From Candidatus Latescibacterota bacterium (GTDB lineage Bacteria > Latescibacterota > UBA2968), in assembly GCA_022821275.1 (NCBI GenBank), contig JAJEDY010000094.1, positions 1 to 64,000 on the forward strand: 64,000 nucleotides of DNA, written 5' to 3'. Shown piece after piece: positions 26,771 to 37,664 of this stretch. Under the pieces are notes generated by a model, which was not told where the DNA came from, did no database searches, and worked only from the letters and a program-made list of their open reading frames with translations. The number at the start of each line of letters is the position of its first letter. Position 1 is the stretch's first letter. The translations under genes were made by a program, and so were the position numbers.

Positions 26771-28564
26771 TTAAGAATCTACCTCGCTGAATCCTTTGGG
26801 CAAATTTTCTCCTTTCACAAGTGCAGCCTTCAATGCGCGTGAGTGCTGACAATTTCCTCTGTATTGAAATCCCCGGCATGCACAGGACACGTCGTTTCCA
26901 TCTACTTCCAATTCGTAAAAAGCTCCCGGTCGTGACGAACTCTCCACGCGATATTTTGCAATTTTGGGACCGCTCAATACCCGCGCCAAAATCTCAATAG
27001 CTTCTTGCGATGGTTGTTGGCGTTCGATCCGTTCTCCAGTGCCAAATGTCTCTGCATGCGCTTCTCGAAAGGCCGCGCTTGCCTCGCGCAACACTTCGCC
27101 CACTTGTGCGCTGTCTATATCTTCGGACAGGGCATCTACTCTGGGTTGCAATACATCCATAATGCGCCGCATTTCACCCATTACATCGCGATGGAAATCT
27201 TCGGGTAGTGCGCTGCCTTCTACCATTTGGTCGATCAAATCTGCCTTTGTTTCCAGTACTGTGCGTACAAATGTATCTACTGTATCGCGTCCAACCATGT
27301 ATGTCACGTTTACCGTGCCCGTCTGCCCAATGCGATAAGCCCGGTCCTCGGCTTGCCAGTGATTGACGGGTACCCAGTCCAGGTCGTTAAATATGACCTG
27401 GCGGGCTGCTGTCAGGTTTAGTCCCACGCCGCCTGCTGTGATATTTGCCAGCAACAATCGCACGTCATCGTCTTCCTGAAACCGATCTGCCCGTTCTTGT
27501 CTTTGTGCTACCGGTACTTCACCTGTAATGACCACAGCCTGATCGCCAAATTTTGTTTTTAAAATTTCCAGTGGGCGCAAGAAGCACGAAAATACGATCG
27601 CTTTTTCTCCTTGATCCACCACATTTTCTACAAAGGGCAATGTCGTTCGTATTTTGGAAGTTGCCAATCGAAGTCTTGCCCTTGTCAACTGCCCCAGAGC
27701 GCGCCCTCGTTCTTCAGAGGATGGGGATTCTTCTAAAGCCTCTCGCACATTTCGCCGAGAATATTTTTGTAACAGATCCAGGACAGCTATGCTCATTCGA
27801 TGCGCGACCCGACTCGATACATCTACATCCAACCAGGTCCGTATTTTGGGTGGCAAATCCAGGACCTGATTCTTGGTCCGCCGCAACATAATCCCATGCA
27901 AATGCACGGTTAATTCTTCGATATTACTCGCGCCATCTGTTACCCAGCCATATTCTCCCTTATACGCATCGCAATACCGTTTTGCAAATCCCATAAAACT
28001 GCGTCCCAGCGCGTGTCGAGCGAGTTGTAGCAATGGGAAGAGATCTCTTGGCCGACTCGTCAGGGGCGTGCCCGTCAAGATATGCACCACTGTTTCTTCG
28101 GGCAATTGCCTCACGAGTTGTATAGAAAATTTGTGCCGCTGACTGCGGTGGTTTTTCAAATAATGCGCCTCGTCAAAAACAACGCCTTTCCATCCCCGTG
28201 TACATAATGCATTGATGTGCTTGCCCAGGATATCGTAATTGATAATCGCCCAGCCTTCAAACCCCACCTCAGGGGGATCGTCCGGTCCAATAATCCACGT
28301 CTGTACACGGGGTAGAACAACCGCAATTTCTCTCGCCCAATTGCGCTTTACTGTTGCCGGACAAATCACCAGATACGGTCCTTTGGGTTCGGTTTGCGAC
28401 ATCGCGATTACGGACTGGCGGGTTTTGCCCAGCCCCATGTCATCGGCTAAGATCGACCGCCGACGCCCCATCAAAAACGCGATTCCCTCTACCTGGTGTG
28501 GATACAGCCCTTTGGCAATATCTGTTGCGCGGTTGCGTATTGCTGTGTCGAATGTTTCTGCCAT
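26771..28564 (-). CDS. SNF2-family helicase with C-terminal SWIM zinc finger
   Basis: 597 residues. Helicase motifs: Q-region YPHQVEGIAFLMGRR, Walker A ILADDMGLGKTRQSV, DEAH box VVFDEAHYLKN, TGTPLTSRP, and motifs V/VI (TAGGVGLNLTAARQVIFNDLDWVPVNHWQAEDRAYRIGQ). The C-terminus has CACRGFQYRGNCQHSRAL, a CxCxnCxH SWIM finger. Such proteins remodel nucleic-acid complexes. Unusually the SWIM domain is C-terminal and the protein is compact; no partner genes are adjacent. The Met at 28564 replaces the upstream start, which is lysine-rich junk in the promoter region. Confidence 0.9.
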   Translation of the reverse strand: MAETFDTAIRNRATDIAKGLYPHQVEGIAFLMGRRRSILADDMGLGKTRQSVIAMSQTEPKGPYLVICPATVKRNWAREIAVVLPRVQTWIIGPDDPPEVGFEGWAIINYDILGKHINALCTRGWKGVVFDEAHYLKNHRSQRHKFSIQLVRQLPEETVVHILTGTPLTSRPRDLFPLLQLARHALGRSFMGFAKRYCDAYKGEYGWVTDGASNIEELTVHLHGIMLRRTKNQVLDLPPKIRTWLDVDVSSRVAHRMSIAVLDLLQKYSRRNVREALEESPSSEERGRALGQLTRARLRLATSKIRTTLPFVENVVDQGEKAIVFSCFLRPLEILKTKFGDQAVVITGEVPVAQRQERADRFQEDDDVRLLLANITAGGVGLNLTAARQVIFNDLDWVPVNHWQAEDRAYRIGQTGTVNVTYMVGRDTVDTFVRTVLETKADLIDQMVEGSALPEDFHRDVMGEMRRIMDVLQPRVDALSEDIDSAQVGEVLREASAAFREAHAETFGTGERIERQQPSQEAIEILARVLSGPKIAKYRVESSSRPGAFYELEVDGNDVSCACRGFQYRGNCQHSRALKAALVKGENLPKGFSEVDS

Positions 28565-28590
28565 AGAGACGACCGGTTTGGTGAATTTAG

Positions 28591-30162
<1,572 letters not shown>

Positions 30163-30192
30163 GACGAAGGCTATCTTTTTTTGGTACATGAC

Positions 30193-30230
30193 AAAGCGCT
30201 GTGCAGAATATTCTGCACAGCGCTTTTTTT
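30193..30230. terminator. bidirectional rho-independent terminator
   Basis: AAAGCGCTGTGCAGAAT/ATTCTGCACAGCGCTTT is a near-perfect palindrome followed by TTTT on the plus strand and preceded by AAA. It lies between convergent ilvC and the RND pump gene. Confidence 0.9.
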
Positions 30231-30246
30231 CAGGTGTTGATGTGGT

Positions 30247-33200
30247 TCAGGCTCTTTTCGCAACGGCTACAATCCGCTTTGTATATCCCGATAGATCATC
30301 CATGAGCGAATATATGGTAGGCAGGATGACGAGGGTGAGGATGGTAGAGATCGAGAGACCAGAAATAATGACCAGACCAATGGGACCCCAACGCCTGGCA
30401 TTGCCTTCGGCATTGCCATAAATCATCGGAATAACCAGCGGCGTAAGCCCCAGGATCGTCGTGGTTGCGGTCATCAAAATGGGACGCAAGCGATCCTGTC
30501 CGCCGCGCAAGATCGCATCTCTTCGATATAGCCCCTGCTTGCGATAGCGATTGATGTGGTCGATTAATACAATGCCGTTGTTGACCACAATGCCAAACAA
30601 AATGAGCAACCCATAGGTCGCATTGCTGTCCAGCGCAATGCCGAATGTGTAAAGTCCCAATGCGACGCCTATAAAGGCAAAACTGATGGAAAACATGATG
30701 GTAAATGGATGGACATAAGATTCAAATAGCGATGCCATGATCAGATAAATGAGCAGGGCAGCGAAGATCATGGTGAAATTTGTTTCGCCCTCTTCTGAAG
30801 CCATATAGCGGAAGCGCCGATCCATTTGCCAGCTATACCCCTGGGGCAATGGGATGGCATCCATGCGGTCGCGCATTTCATAACCGACCTGTTGAACTTC
30901 CGATGCTTCCGTATTTGCAAATACGGTGACGGTTGACATCCGGTCCTGACGCTCGATGGATTGGGGCCCCTTGGTCAATTCAAAATCGGCCAGGCTGGCA
31001 AATGAAATCATCGTGCCGCGGTTGTTTTCAAAGGAGAGGGTTTTGAGCTGGTCCAGTGTGGCGCGGTCTTCTTCTCGCAGTTGCAGCGCAATATCGATTT
31101 CCCCATCCGGCGTTTTGAATTTGCTATTTCCGCGTGCTCCCAATGCCGTGGCAACTGTCATGGCAATTTCCTGCGGTGAAAGGCCGTATTGTTGCGCGCG
31201 GTCTCTCCTCACCGATACCCTGATTTCTTCTGTGCCACTTTCCAGGCTGGTTTCCACGTCGTGAATGCCCTCAATATCGTCCATTCGCAGCCGAATATCT
31301 TCGGCCAAAATTGCCAGAACTTCGGGATTTCGTCCTTTGATTTCTACCCCGACGCCCGTGGCACTGCTGCCACCCCGCCTGGAGCCAGCCTTAAAACGCA
31401 CCCCCGGGATGTCTTTGGGCAGCAACTCACTTACCTGTTTTTTTACATCGTCTGTGCTAAGCGGGCTTTCTTCGACGGGTTTTAAGTATAAATAAATCGT
31501 ATTGCCGCGTCGGGTGCTAAATCGCGTTTTTATCGCTTCGATATCCAGTTTTTCCTTATATGGGATGATAATGGCTTCAACCTGTTTGAAAAGCTCGAGT
31601 GCGTCGTCGATATCGTAGGTCCGCGGCATTTCCACCATATAGTCCACCCTGCGGTCGGGTTGATAGCGATAGCGCTGTACTTCAATTTTGGTAAAAATGT
31701 ATATACCGCCAAAGAGGATAAATGTGGCGACGACAACGGTGGTCCAGCGGTAGTGCAGGGTCGTGCTAATTATGCGCGTATAAACACCTTTGAGGCCAAG
31801 ATGCCGAAACCGAAAATAGAGATAACCGGCTGTAGCGATAAACGCACCCAGCGCGGCCCAGGCCAATGTTGGTATGGCCGAAAGTCCGCCCAAAATCCAC
31901 AGCGTATTGTCTTTGAGCCAGGTGGCCGATTCGGCAATGCCTGCCTGGTAAATGAGATACGTCGCACCTGCGGCAAACAAAGTGCCCAATCCGATTTTCA
32001 AAAAGAGATCGACGCGGGTACCCGCATTTGAAAATGCCCGAGAGCAAGCCAGGGGGATGAGTGTTAAAGCCACGCATAGTGCCGCTACGACTGCAATGCA
32101 TACGGTGATGGCAAAATCGCGCATCCACATTGTGTTGTACGAGCCAGAAATGAAGATGAGGGGTACAAATACACATATTGTCGTCAGTGCCGCCGCCAGT
32201 ACGGGTATGCCGATTTCGCGGCTGCCCTCAATTGCTGCGGTTCGCGTGCCATCGCCTTCGTCAAAACGTCTGCGATAAATATTTTCCAGAGCCACGACCG
32301 CTGGATCGACCAGCATTCCAATGGCGACCATCAGCCCCATCATCGAGATCATGTTCAGTGTGATAGTCGAGCCAAAGACTTGCCGCATCAGATACATGAT
32401 CATGAAAACGCACAGTACCGAAATGGGAATGGCCGATCCCACAATGAGCGTGCTGCGGAAGTTTCGCAAAAACACAAAAATGATGCCAATAGCCAGCATG
32501 CCTCCCAAAATGGCGGATTGTCCCAGGCTGGTGATGCCCCTTACCACTGCTTCTGATTGGTCTCGGCGCAAGTGCAATCGCAATTTGTCGCGCCCAATTT
32601 CATCTTGAAGGGCGTCTAACTCTGCCCGAACCAGGCGGCAGGTTTCTACCAGATTGGCTGTCGAGGTTTTGCGAATTTCCATAGAGACCACATCGCGCCC
32701 GTCCATGCGTTCAAAATACCGCTTTTCCGGATAGTCGTAACTCACCTTCGCCACATCATCTATATCCAGGCCATTGGGAAGTGTGAGACCCCGAATTTGA
32801 TCTACATTTTCAAATTCGCCCACTGCCCGCACCGCGAGGCGTTTGTTGCCCTCTGTGACATAACCGCCAGAAATATTGATGTTGTTGGAGCGAATTGTTC
32901 TGTTGAGGGTGCGAATGTCCAGGCCATGGGCGTGCAGGCGGTTTTTATCGACATCGACTCGGAGTATTCTTTCATCGGCGCCTTCCATTTCGACATTGCC
33001 CACTCCGGGGATGCGTTGCAGGCGCGGCAAGATTGTGTTTTTATACACTGTGGCGAGTTCAGATTGATCATCGCCCAGCCAGATCATATTGTAATCCAGA
33101 ATTTCCCAATCTGAGGAGTCCCATCTGCGCATCTCAATGCGTTCGAGGTCTTCGGGAAGCTGGTTCCGAACTTGATCAACGCGATCCCGAACCTGAATAG

Positions 33201-33513
33201 ATTTGAGATCCATATCGGTACCGTAGTCAAATTCCATGAACACATAACCCCGACTGTCATAAGATCGCGCGCGGAGTGATTCAACGCCGGGAATCGTGCC
33301 CAGCATCTCTTCGATTGGCTTGGTGATTTTCTTTTCGATCTCTTCGGGCGATGACGAGGGATATGAAAAGCTCACATACATTCTGGGATACTGCAAGTCG
33401 GGTGCGTATTCGAGGGGCAATCTGAATAGGGAAATGAACCCCATGACTATGAGACTGAGTGCTACCATTACAGCAGTAATGGGTTTGTTGATCGCGTATT
33501 CCGAGAGTTTCAT
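30247..33513 (-). CDS. RND-family efflux pump inner-membrane subunit (AcrB-like)
   Basis: 1088 residues. It starts MKLSEYAINKPITAVMVALSLIVMG, the usual RND N-terminal helix, and has PEEIEKKITKPIEEMLGTIPGVESLRA, the TM4 segment GMLVDPAVVALENIYRR, and a C-terminal LLILFGIVVNNGIVLIDHINR followed by ATTTILGLTPLVIPM. These proton-driven pumps export drugs or metabolites. No membrane-fusion or outer-membrane partner gene is adjacent, so partners must be elsewhere. A promoter and TetR-like operator lie just upstream. Confidence 0.93.
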   Translation of the reverse strand: MKLSEYAINKPITAVMVALSLIVMGFISLFRLPLEYAPDLQYPRMYVSFSYPSSSPEEIEKKITKPIEEMLGTIPGVESLRARSYDSRGYVFMEFDYGTDMDLKSIQVRDRVDQVRNQLPEDLERIEMRRWDSSDWEILDYNMIWLGDDQSELATVYKNTILPRLQRIPGVGNVEMEGADERILRVDVDKNRLHAHGLDIRTLNRTIRSNNINISGGYVTEGNKRLAVRAVGEFENVDQIRGLTLPNGLDIDDVAKVSYDYPEKRYFERMDGRDVVSMEIRKTSTANLVETCRLVRAELDALQDEIGRDKLRLHLRRDQSEAVVRGITSLGQSAILGGMLAIGIIFVFLRNFRSTLIVGSAIPISVLCVFMIMYLMRQVFGSTITLNMISMMGLMVAIGMLVDPAVVALENIYRRRFDEGDGTRTAAIEGSREIGIPVLAAALTTICVFVPLIFISGSYNTMWMRDFAITVCIAVVAALCVALTLIPLACSRAFSNAGTRVDLFLKIGLGTLFAAGATYLIYQAGIAESATWLKDNTLWILGGLSAIPTLAWAALGAFIATAGYLYFRFRHLGLKGVYTRIISTTLHYRWTTVVVATFILFGGIYIFTKIEVQRYRYQPDRRVDYMVEMPRTYDIDDALELFKQVEAIIIPYKEKLDIEAIKTRFSTRRGNTIYLYLKPVEESPLSTDDVKKQVSELLPKDIPGVRFKAGSRRGGSSATGVGVEIKGRNPEVLAILAEDIRLRMDDIEGIHDVETSLESGTEEIRVSVRRDRAQQYGLSPQEIAMTVATALGARGNSKFKTPDGEIDIALQLREEDRATLDQLKTLSFENNRGTMISFASLADFELTKGPQSIERQDRMSTVTVFANTEASEVQQVGYEMRDRMDAIPLPQGYSWQMDRRFRYMASEEGETNFTMIFAALLIYLIMASLFESYVHPFTIMFSISFAFIGVALGLYTFGIALDSNATYGLLILFGIVVNNGIVLIDHINRYRKQGLYRRDAILRGGQDRLRPILMTATTTILGLTPLVIPMIYGNAEGNARRWGPIGLVIISGLSISTILTLVILPTIYSLMDDLSGYTKRIVAVAKRA

Positions 33514-33607
33514 AAACAGACCTCAAAAGGGCGAAAAATGAAGGTTGAAGTGTGAAGTGAGATGCGAATCTCAGGGTGCGTTCATCTGCGGCTGAGACGG
33601 ATTTTGC

Positions 33608-33625
33608 TAAGTAACCATTTACTTA
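33608..33625. promoter_or_regulatory. palindromic operator TAAGTAA-CCAT-TTACTTA
   Basis: Perfect 7-4-7 inverted repeat, extended by a further CTTAC. It lies just downstream of the -10 of the pump promoter, near the expected transcription start. TetR-family repressors of RND pumps use palindromes of this style; the regulator gene is not in the window. Confidence 0.6.
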
Positions 33626-33634
33626 CTTACGCAT

Positions 33635-33662
33635 AATATACCACATTTCATCACAAAAGCAA
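33635..33662 (-). promoter_or_regulatory. sigma70-like promoter for the RND pump
   Basis: Minus strand: TTGCTT (33657-33662), 16-bp spacer, TATATT (33635-33640). The operator palindrome starts about 10 bp downstream. Confidence 0.5.
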
Positions 33663-33778
33663 CCACAGTTTTTAAAAAATTTCACCGTTACAGAAAAGAC
33701 TTGCGATTTTGTTTTAATAGATATTTTATACTGAAGTCTGGAGCATAATCACACATTTACTTTCTAAAGGAGACTCCA

Positions 33779-34660
33779 ATGGGCAATCGCGTCAATCGCG
33801 CAGTTGAGTTGCTTTCAGAAGATCAACCGATCTATTATATGGGGGCACATACAGGGCATGTGCTTACGTTTGAACAGGGGCAGAATGACGCCAGTACCTG
33901 GGCGGATTATATCAATGTGGGTATGGAACACGGGGCTTTTAATCTGGGGGGTCTCGACGATTATATGCGCGGCCTGGTCAGCGGGGGACCTACCAATAGT
34001 GGGCACAGGACGCCCGCTGTTATTGTTGAAGTGCCAGTGGAGGGTGCTTCGGAAAATATTGTGCGCTACAATGCCTGGCAATTTCGACAGCTTCTCGCGC
34101 GCGGTGTACACGGCATTTTGCTCTGTCAGGCGGAATCACCCGATGCGATACGCGCTTTTGTCGAGTCGTGTCGCTATCCCATTAACCAAATCGGCGTGGG
34201 GCACGGTCTCGGTACAGGTACTCGGGGCGTGGGGTCCGAATCGTCTGCAACAGCGATATGGGGGATTAGCCGCGATGAGTATATTCAGAAGGCCGATCCC
34301 TATCCGCTGAATCCCGATGGCGAGTTGTTGCTGGGCATCAAGATTGAGAATGTGCGCGGCGCATCCAATATCGAACAGATTCTCAAGGTGCCCGGTATTG
34401 GGTTTGCCGAAATGGGTCCAGGCGACTTGAGTATGTCGATGGGATATTTGCACCGTCCGACGCCTTTTCCACCCGAAATGCAAGAGGTGAGGGATCGCGT
34501 GAAGGCAGCATGTGCAGAGAATGGCGTTGCTTTTCTCGAGGGTTGTAGTCCCGAGACGGTTGCCTCAAAGATCGACGAGGGCGTGCGCGTGGTTTCTGGG
34601 GGCAGGGAAGAGATTGCGCGTATTGGACGCGAATATTCGGGCCGTCGCATGCCGGTTTAA
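33779..34660 (+). CDS. HpcH/HpaI-family aldolase
   Basis: 293 residues. PAVIVEVPVEG, ARGVHGILLCQAESPDAIRAFVESCRYP, LLLGIKIENVRGASNIEQILKVPGIGFAEMGPGDLSMSMGY are family segments; the E in IKIENV and D in GPGDLS are the expected metal ligands. These class II aldolases cleave hydroxy-oxo acids to pyruvate plus an aldehyde. This one has a longer N-terminus (YYMGAHTGHVLTFEQGQNDASTWADYINVG) than HpaI. AAGGAG precedes the ATG. Substrate unknown. Confidence 0.88.
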   Translation: MGNRVNRAVELLSEDQPIYYMGAHTGHVLTFEQGQNDASTWADYINVGMEHGAFNLGGLDDYMRGLVSGGPTNSGHRTPAVIVEVPVEGASENIVRYNAWQFRQLLARGVHGILLCQAESPDAIRAFVESCRYPINQIGVGHGLGTGTRGVGSESSATAIWGISRDEYIQKADPYPLNPDGELLLGIKIENVRGASNIEQILKVPGIGFAEMGPGDLSMSMGYLHRPTPFPPEMQEVRDRVKAACAENGVAFLEGCSPETVASKIDEGVRVVSGGREEIARIGREYSGRRMPV

Positions 34661-34697
34661 TAAAAAAATAGGGCTGTGCGAACATCGCACAGCCCTA
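34661..34697 (-). terminator. rho-independent terminator of the MORN lipoprotein gene
   Basis: AGGGCTGTGCG AACAT CGCACAGCCCT is a perfect 11-bp stem; read on the minus strand it is followed by ATTTTTTTA. It also follows the aldolase on the plus strand, where the tail is weaker. Confidence 0.85.
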
Positions 34698-34718
34698 TGT
34701 ATTCGATTTAATAAGCGC

Positions 34719-35192
34719 TTAAAATGGATTGCCCTGTCGCGCCAGTTCAAATTTTCGCCAGCCGACTTGTTTGTCATTTTCAAATACTTTTTGTATGGCG
34801 TAAAAGGAGGACGGATCGTATTCTCGCCAGACGCCCGTTTTCTTCCCTTCCAGATATCGGCCTTCTTCTTTTTTTACCCCGTTTCTAAAATAAGATATCC
34901 AGGGTCCGTCTTTTACACCATTTGTCCAACTGCCTTCTGTTTTTTTCTGTCCGTTGTTGTAAAATGTGATTTCAAGTCCATCTTGCATGACGCCATTTTT
35001 GTACGTGCCCTGTCCGCGCACGTTGCCCGCGATATCGTAATATGTCCACACCCCAGTGCGCGCACCACTGTCGTATTGCCCTTCTGCCAGTACGCGGCCG
35101 TATTGTTTTATTTGTGTCTGTCCTTCAAATAGCGAGGGCATCTGACATCCGGCTGTGAGTATTCCCGCGAGAAGGATTATAATTTTGTTCAT
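34719..35192 (-). CDS. lipoprotein with MORN-type (YwqK-like) repeats
   Basis: 157 residues. MNKIIILLAGILTAGC is a clean lipobox, so it is anchored in a membrane facing the periplasm. After it come four to five repeats of the form YxxGxxxGxWxxYxxxGxxxxEGxY (for example GQYDSGARTGVWTYYDIAGN, GTYKNGVMQDGLEITFYNNGQ, GSWTNGVKDGPWISYFRNG), which is the MORN variant of YwqK-like proteins. The role is unknown. A strong terminator follows; it is a single-gene unit. Confidence 0.87.
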   Translation of the reverse strand: MNKIIILLAGILTAGCQMPSLFEGQTQIKQYGRVLAEGQYDSGARTGVWTYYDIAGNVRGQGTYKNGVMQDGLEITFYNNGQKKTEGSWTNGVKDGPWISYFRNGVKKEEGRYLEGKKTGVWREYDPSSFYAIQKVFENDKQVGWRKFELARQGNPF

Positions 35193-35270
35193 TTTTTACT
35201 CCTGTGTTGTTCTTTGATATTTTATGTGATAAACTAATATACAAAACTGTTTTCATAAGGCAAAGGCGAA

Positions 35271-35387
35271 ATGACAAATGATTTGTTCAATGCCTGGGCT
35301 TACGCAATAATACCTGGACTGGACTTCAACCGCAAAGCGATTGCACTCAACGATCTCTTTATTGCCACAATCGTCTTCTCATTGTAA
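35271..35387 (+). CDS. candidate small ORF, 38 aa
   Basis: ATGACAAATGATTTG... encodes MTNDLFNAWAYAIIPGLDFN...DLFIATIVFSL, with AAAGGCG a few bases before the ATG. It ends 24 bp before the XRE-cyclase gene. It is too short for the ORF track and has no recognised homology; it may be a leader peptide or chance. Coding status is uncertain. Confidence 0.3.
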   Translation: MTNDLFNAWAYAIIPGLDFNRKAIALNDLFIATIVFSL

Positions 35388-35411
35388 TTTTTACAAAATA
35401 AAGAATCCTAT

Positions 35412-36137
35412 ATGATGCTCATCGAACTCGGTCAACGTCTTCGCGCTCAGCGGGAACGCCTTGGCCTCAAGCAAAACGACATTGCCAATGCCCTGCAGGT
35501 AAGCCCACAGGCCGTTTCCAAGTGGGAAAGGGGTGAAAACGGTCCCGATATTGCTACCCTGGGACCGCTTGCCAGATTGCTCGGCGTTTCTACGGACTGG
35601 CTTTTGGATGCACATGGCGAAAATCAAGATGTTTTTGATGCTACTATCTTTACCTCTACAGTCGTCGGTGCATACCAAAAATCATTACAAATGGAGGCGC
35701 GGGAGTTTGCAGCATGGGCAAATGGCATTTTGTTTCAACTGACCGAAGCTGTTTTGCGTCACGATGGCGTTCCGCTCAGATATATGGGAGACGCATTTTT
35801 GTGTTTTTTTTCTGGCGTACACCATCAGCATCGCGCTGCCCAGGCAGCGGCATTTTCCCAGCGACTTATCAGCGAAGATCTGGTCATTGGTTTGAGCAGC
35901 GGTGAGATTTATTTAGGCGCAATGGGGCATCCCGATTACGCTCATCCCGATGTGACGGGAGAAGTGGTCAACATCGCATTTATCGTTCGAGAATGGGCAG
36001 AAACAAATGTCCGCAAAGGAATTGCAGCAACGACATCTGTGTCGAACAAGCTCGATGAAGTTTTTGATATTTCCCACCCCACAGAAATCACTTTTCGCGG
36101 CATTGAGACGCCCATCTCAATTTGTGAGATTAGATAG
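35412..36137 (+). CDS. XRE-type HTH fused to a class III nucleotidyl-cyclase-like domain
   Basis: 241 residues. Residues 3-68 are an XRE/Cro HTH (LGQRLRAQRERLGLKQNDIANALQVSPQAVSKWERGENGPDIATLGPLARLLGVSTDWLL). The rest resembles class III adenylate/guanylate cyclase catalytic domains: RYMGDAFLCFF keeps the second metal Asp, and GLSSGEIYLGAMGHPDYAHPDVTGEVVNIA is conserved. The first metal Asp (usual FxDIxGFT) is replaced in ATIFTSTVVGAY, and the NxAxR arginine is Ile (VNIAFI). It may therefore bind a nucleotide without cyclising it and use that to control DNA binding; this is inference. Confidence 0.8.
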   Translation: MMLIELGQRLRAQRERLGLKQNDIANALQVSPQAVSKWERGENGPDIATLGPLARLLGVSTDWLLDAHGENQDVFDATIFTSTVVGAYQKSLQMEAREFAAWANGILFQLTEAVLRHDGVPLRYMGDAFLCFFSGVHHQHRAAQAAAFSQRLISEDLVIGLSSGEIYLGAMGHPDYAHPDVTGEVVNIAFIVREWAETNVRKGIAATTSVSNKLDEVFDISHPTEITFRGIETPISICEIR

Positions 36138-36188
36138 GGGCGTTCCCTACCCACGTGTGCCCAACGGTTAACTGAGAAAGGATGAAAT

Positions 36189-37640
36189 ATGGCCGATATA
36201 GTGTTGCCCGATAGCGCGACTGATATTCAAATTCCCGATTATTCGCATCTGCCCTATAAAGTCGCCGATATGTCTCAGGCAGATTTTGGACGAAAAGAGA
36301 TCACAATTGCCGAGCAAGAGATGCCCGGTTTGATGGCTGTGCGCGAAAAATACGCGGATGAGAAACCTCTGAAAGGTGCCCGCATAATGGGATCTTTGCA
36401 TATGACGATTCAGACGGCTGTGTTGATCGAGTCGCTCAAAGTGCTGGGGGCCGATGTGCGCTGGGCATCGTGTAATATTTTTTCAACACAGGACCACGCC
36501 GCTGCCGCAATTGCAGAAACGGGTACGCCGGTTTATGCGTGGAAGGGCGAGTCGCTGGAAGAATACTGGGAATGTACTTTACAGGCACTCAATTTTGTGG
36601 CGGGCGGACCGACACTGATTGTCGATGATGGCGGGGATGCGACGTTGCTGGTTCACCGGGGGTACCAGGCAGAAGACGATCCTTCGATTCTCGATGAGCC
36701 TACTGATAATCGCGAGTTGGAGATTGTCAATGCCGTGCTCAAGCGGCAACTCGATCGCAATCCGCGTTTTTGGCACAATATGGCCGCCGATATTCAGGGC
36801 GTGTCCGAGGAGACCACAACAGGTGTCCATCGCCTGTATCAGATGCGGGATGAAGGAACACTTCTCTTTCCCGCGATTAATGTGAATGATTCGGTGACCA
36901 AATCGAAATTCGTTAATCTCTATGGTTGCCGCGAGTCGCTCGCCGATGGCATCAAGCGCGCGACAGATGTTATGGTCGCCGGAAAGGTCGTTTGTGTGTG
37001 TGGTTATGGCGATGTGGGCAAGGGGTGTGCCCAATCTATGCGCGGATTTGGCGCGCGCGTGTTGGTGACGGAAGTCGATCCGATATGTGCATTACAGGCG
37101 GCAATGGAGGGTTTTGAAGTGACGACTGTGGAAGAAGCCCTTTCCGAAGCCAATATTTTTGTGACGACGACGGGCAATACGGATATCATCCGCATCGAGC
37201 ACCTGGAAAATATGCTCGACCAATCCATTGTGTGCAATATCGGGCATTTTGACAATGAAATTCAGGTCGATAAGCTGGGCGATTATCCGGGTATTATGCA
37301 CGAAAATATCAAGCCGCAGGTCGATAAATACACGTTTCCAGGTGGACATGCCATCTATTTGCTCGCGGAAGGCCGCCTGGTCAATCTCGGCTGCGCAACC
37401 GGGCATCCTTCTTTTGTGATGTCCAATTCGTTTACCAATCAGGTGTTGGCGCAGATGGATTTATGGGCACAGCAGCGAGATGTCGGCGTTTATACGTTGC
37501 CCAAACACCTCGATGAAGAGGTTGCGCGACTTCACCTCGAAAAACTCGGTGTAAAGTTGACCGAACTCACACAGAAGCAGGCCGATTATATTGGCGTGTC
37601 CGTCGAAGGTCCGTACAAACCCGATCATTATCGGTATTGA
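36189..37640 (+). CDS. ahcY: adenosylhomocysteinase (SAH hydrolase)
   Basis: 483 residues. It hydrolyses S-adenosylhomocysteine to adenosine and homocysteine. Visible motifs: [53 protein letters not shown] (catalytic Lys/Asp area) and the NAD site [16 protein letters not shown]-terminal end KPDHYRY is canonical. It is followed 24 bp later by metF, so the pair recycles the methyl donor. Confidence 0.97.
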   Translation: MADIVLPDSATDIQIPDYSHLPYKVADMSQADFGRKEITIAEQEMPGLMAVREKYADEKPLKGARIMGSLHMTIQTAVLIESLKVLGADVRWASCNIFSTQDHAAAAIAETGTPVYAWKGESLEEYWECTLQALNFVAGGPTLIVDDGGDATLLVHRGYQAEDDPSILDEPTDNRELEIVNAVLKRQLDRNPRFWHNMAADIQGVSEETTTGVHRLYQMRDEGTLLFPAINVNDSVTKSKFVNLYGCRESLADGIKRATDVMVAGKVVCVCGYGDVGKGCAQSMRGFGARVLVTEVDPICALQAAMEGFEVTTVEEALSEANIFVTTTGNTDIIRIEHLENMLDQSIVCNIGHFDNEIQVDKLGDYPGIMHENIKPQVDKYTFPGGHAIYLLAEGRLVNLGCATGHPSFVMSNSFTNQVLAQMDLWAQQRDVGVYTLPKHLDEEVARLHLEKLGVKLTELTQKQADYIGVSVEGPYKPDHYRY

Positions 37641-37664
37641 TGATAGGGGATTTGCTACTTTTTT

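Noticed and set aside
36138-36188. possible SAH riboswitch before ahcY
   Set aside because: Only about 50 bp is available and no conserved SAH-riboswitch pattern is visible.
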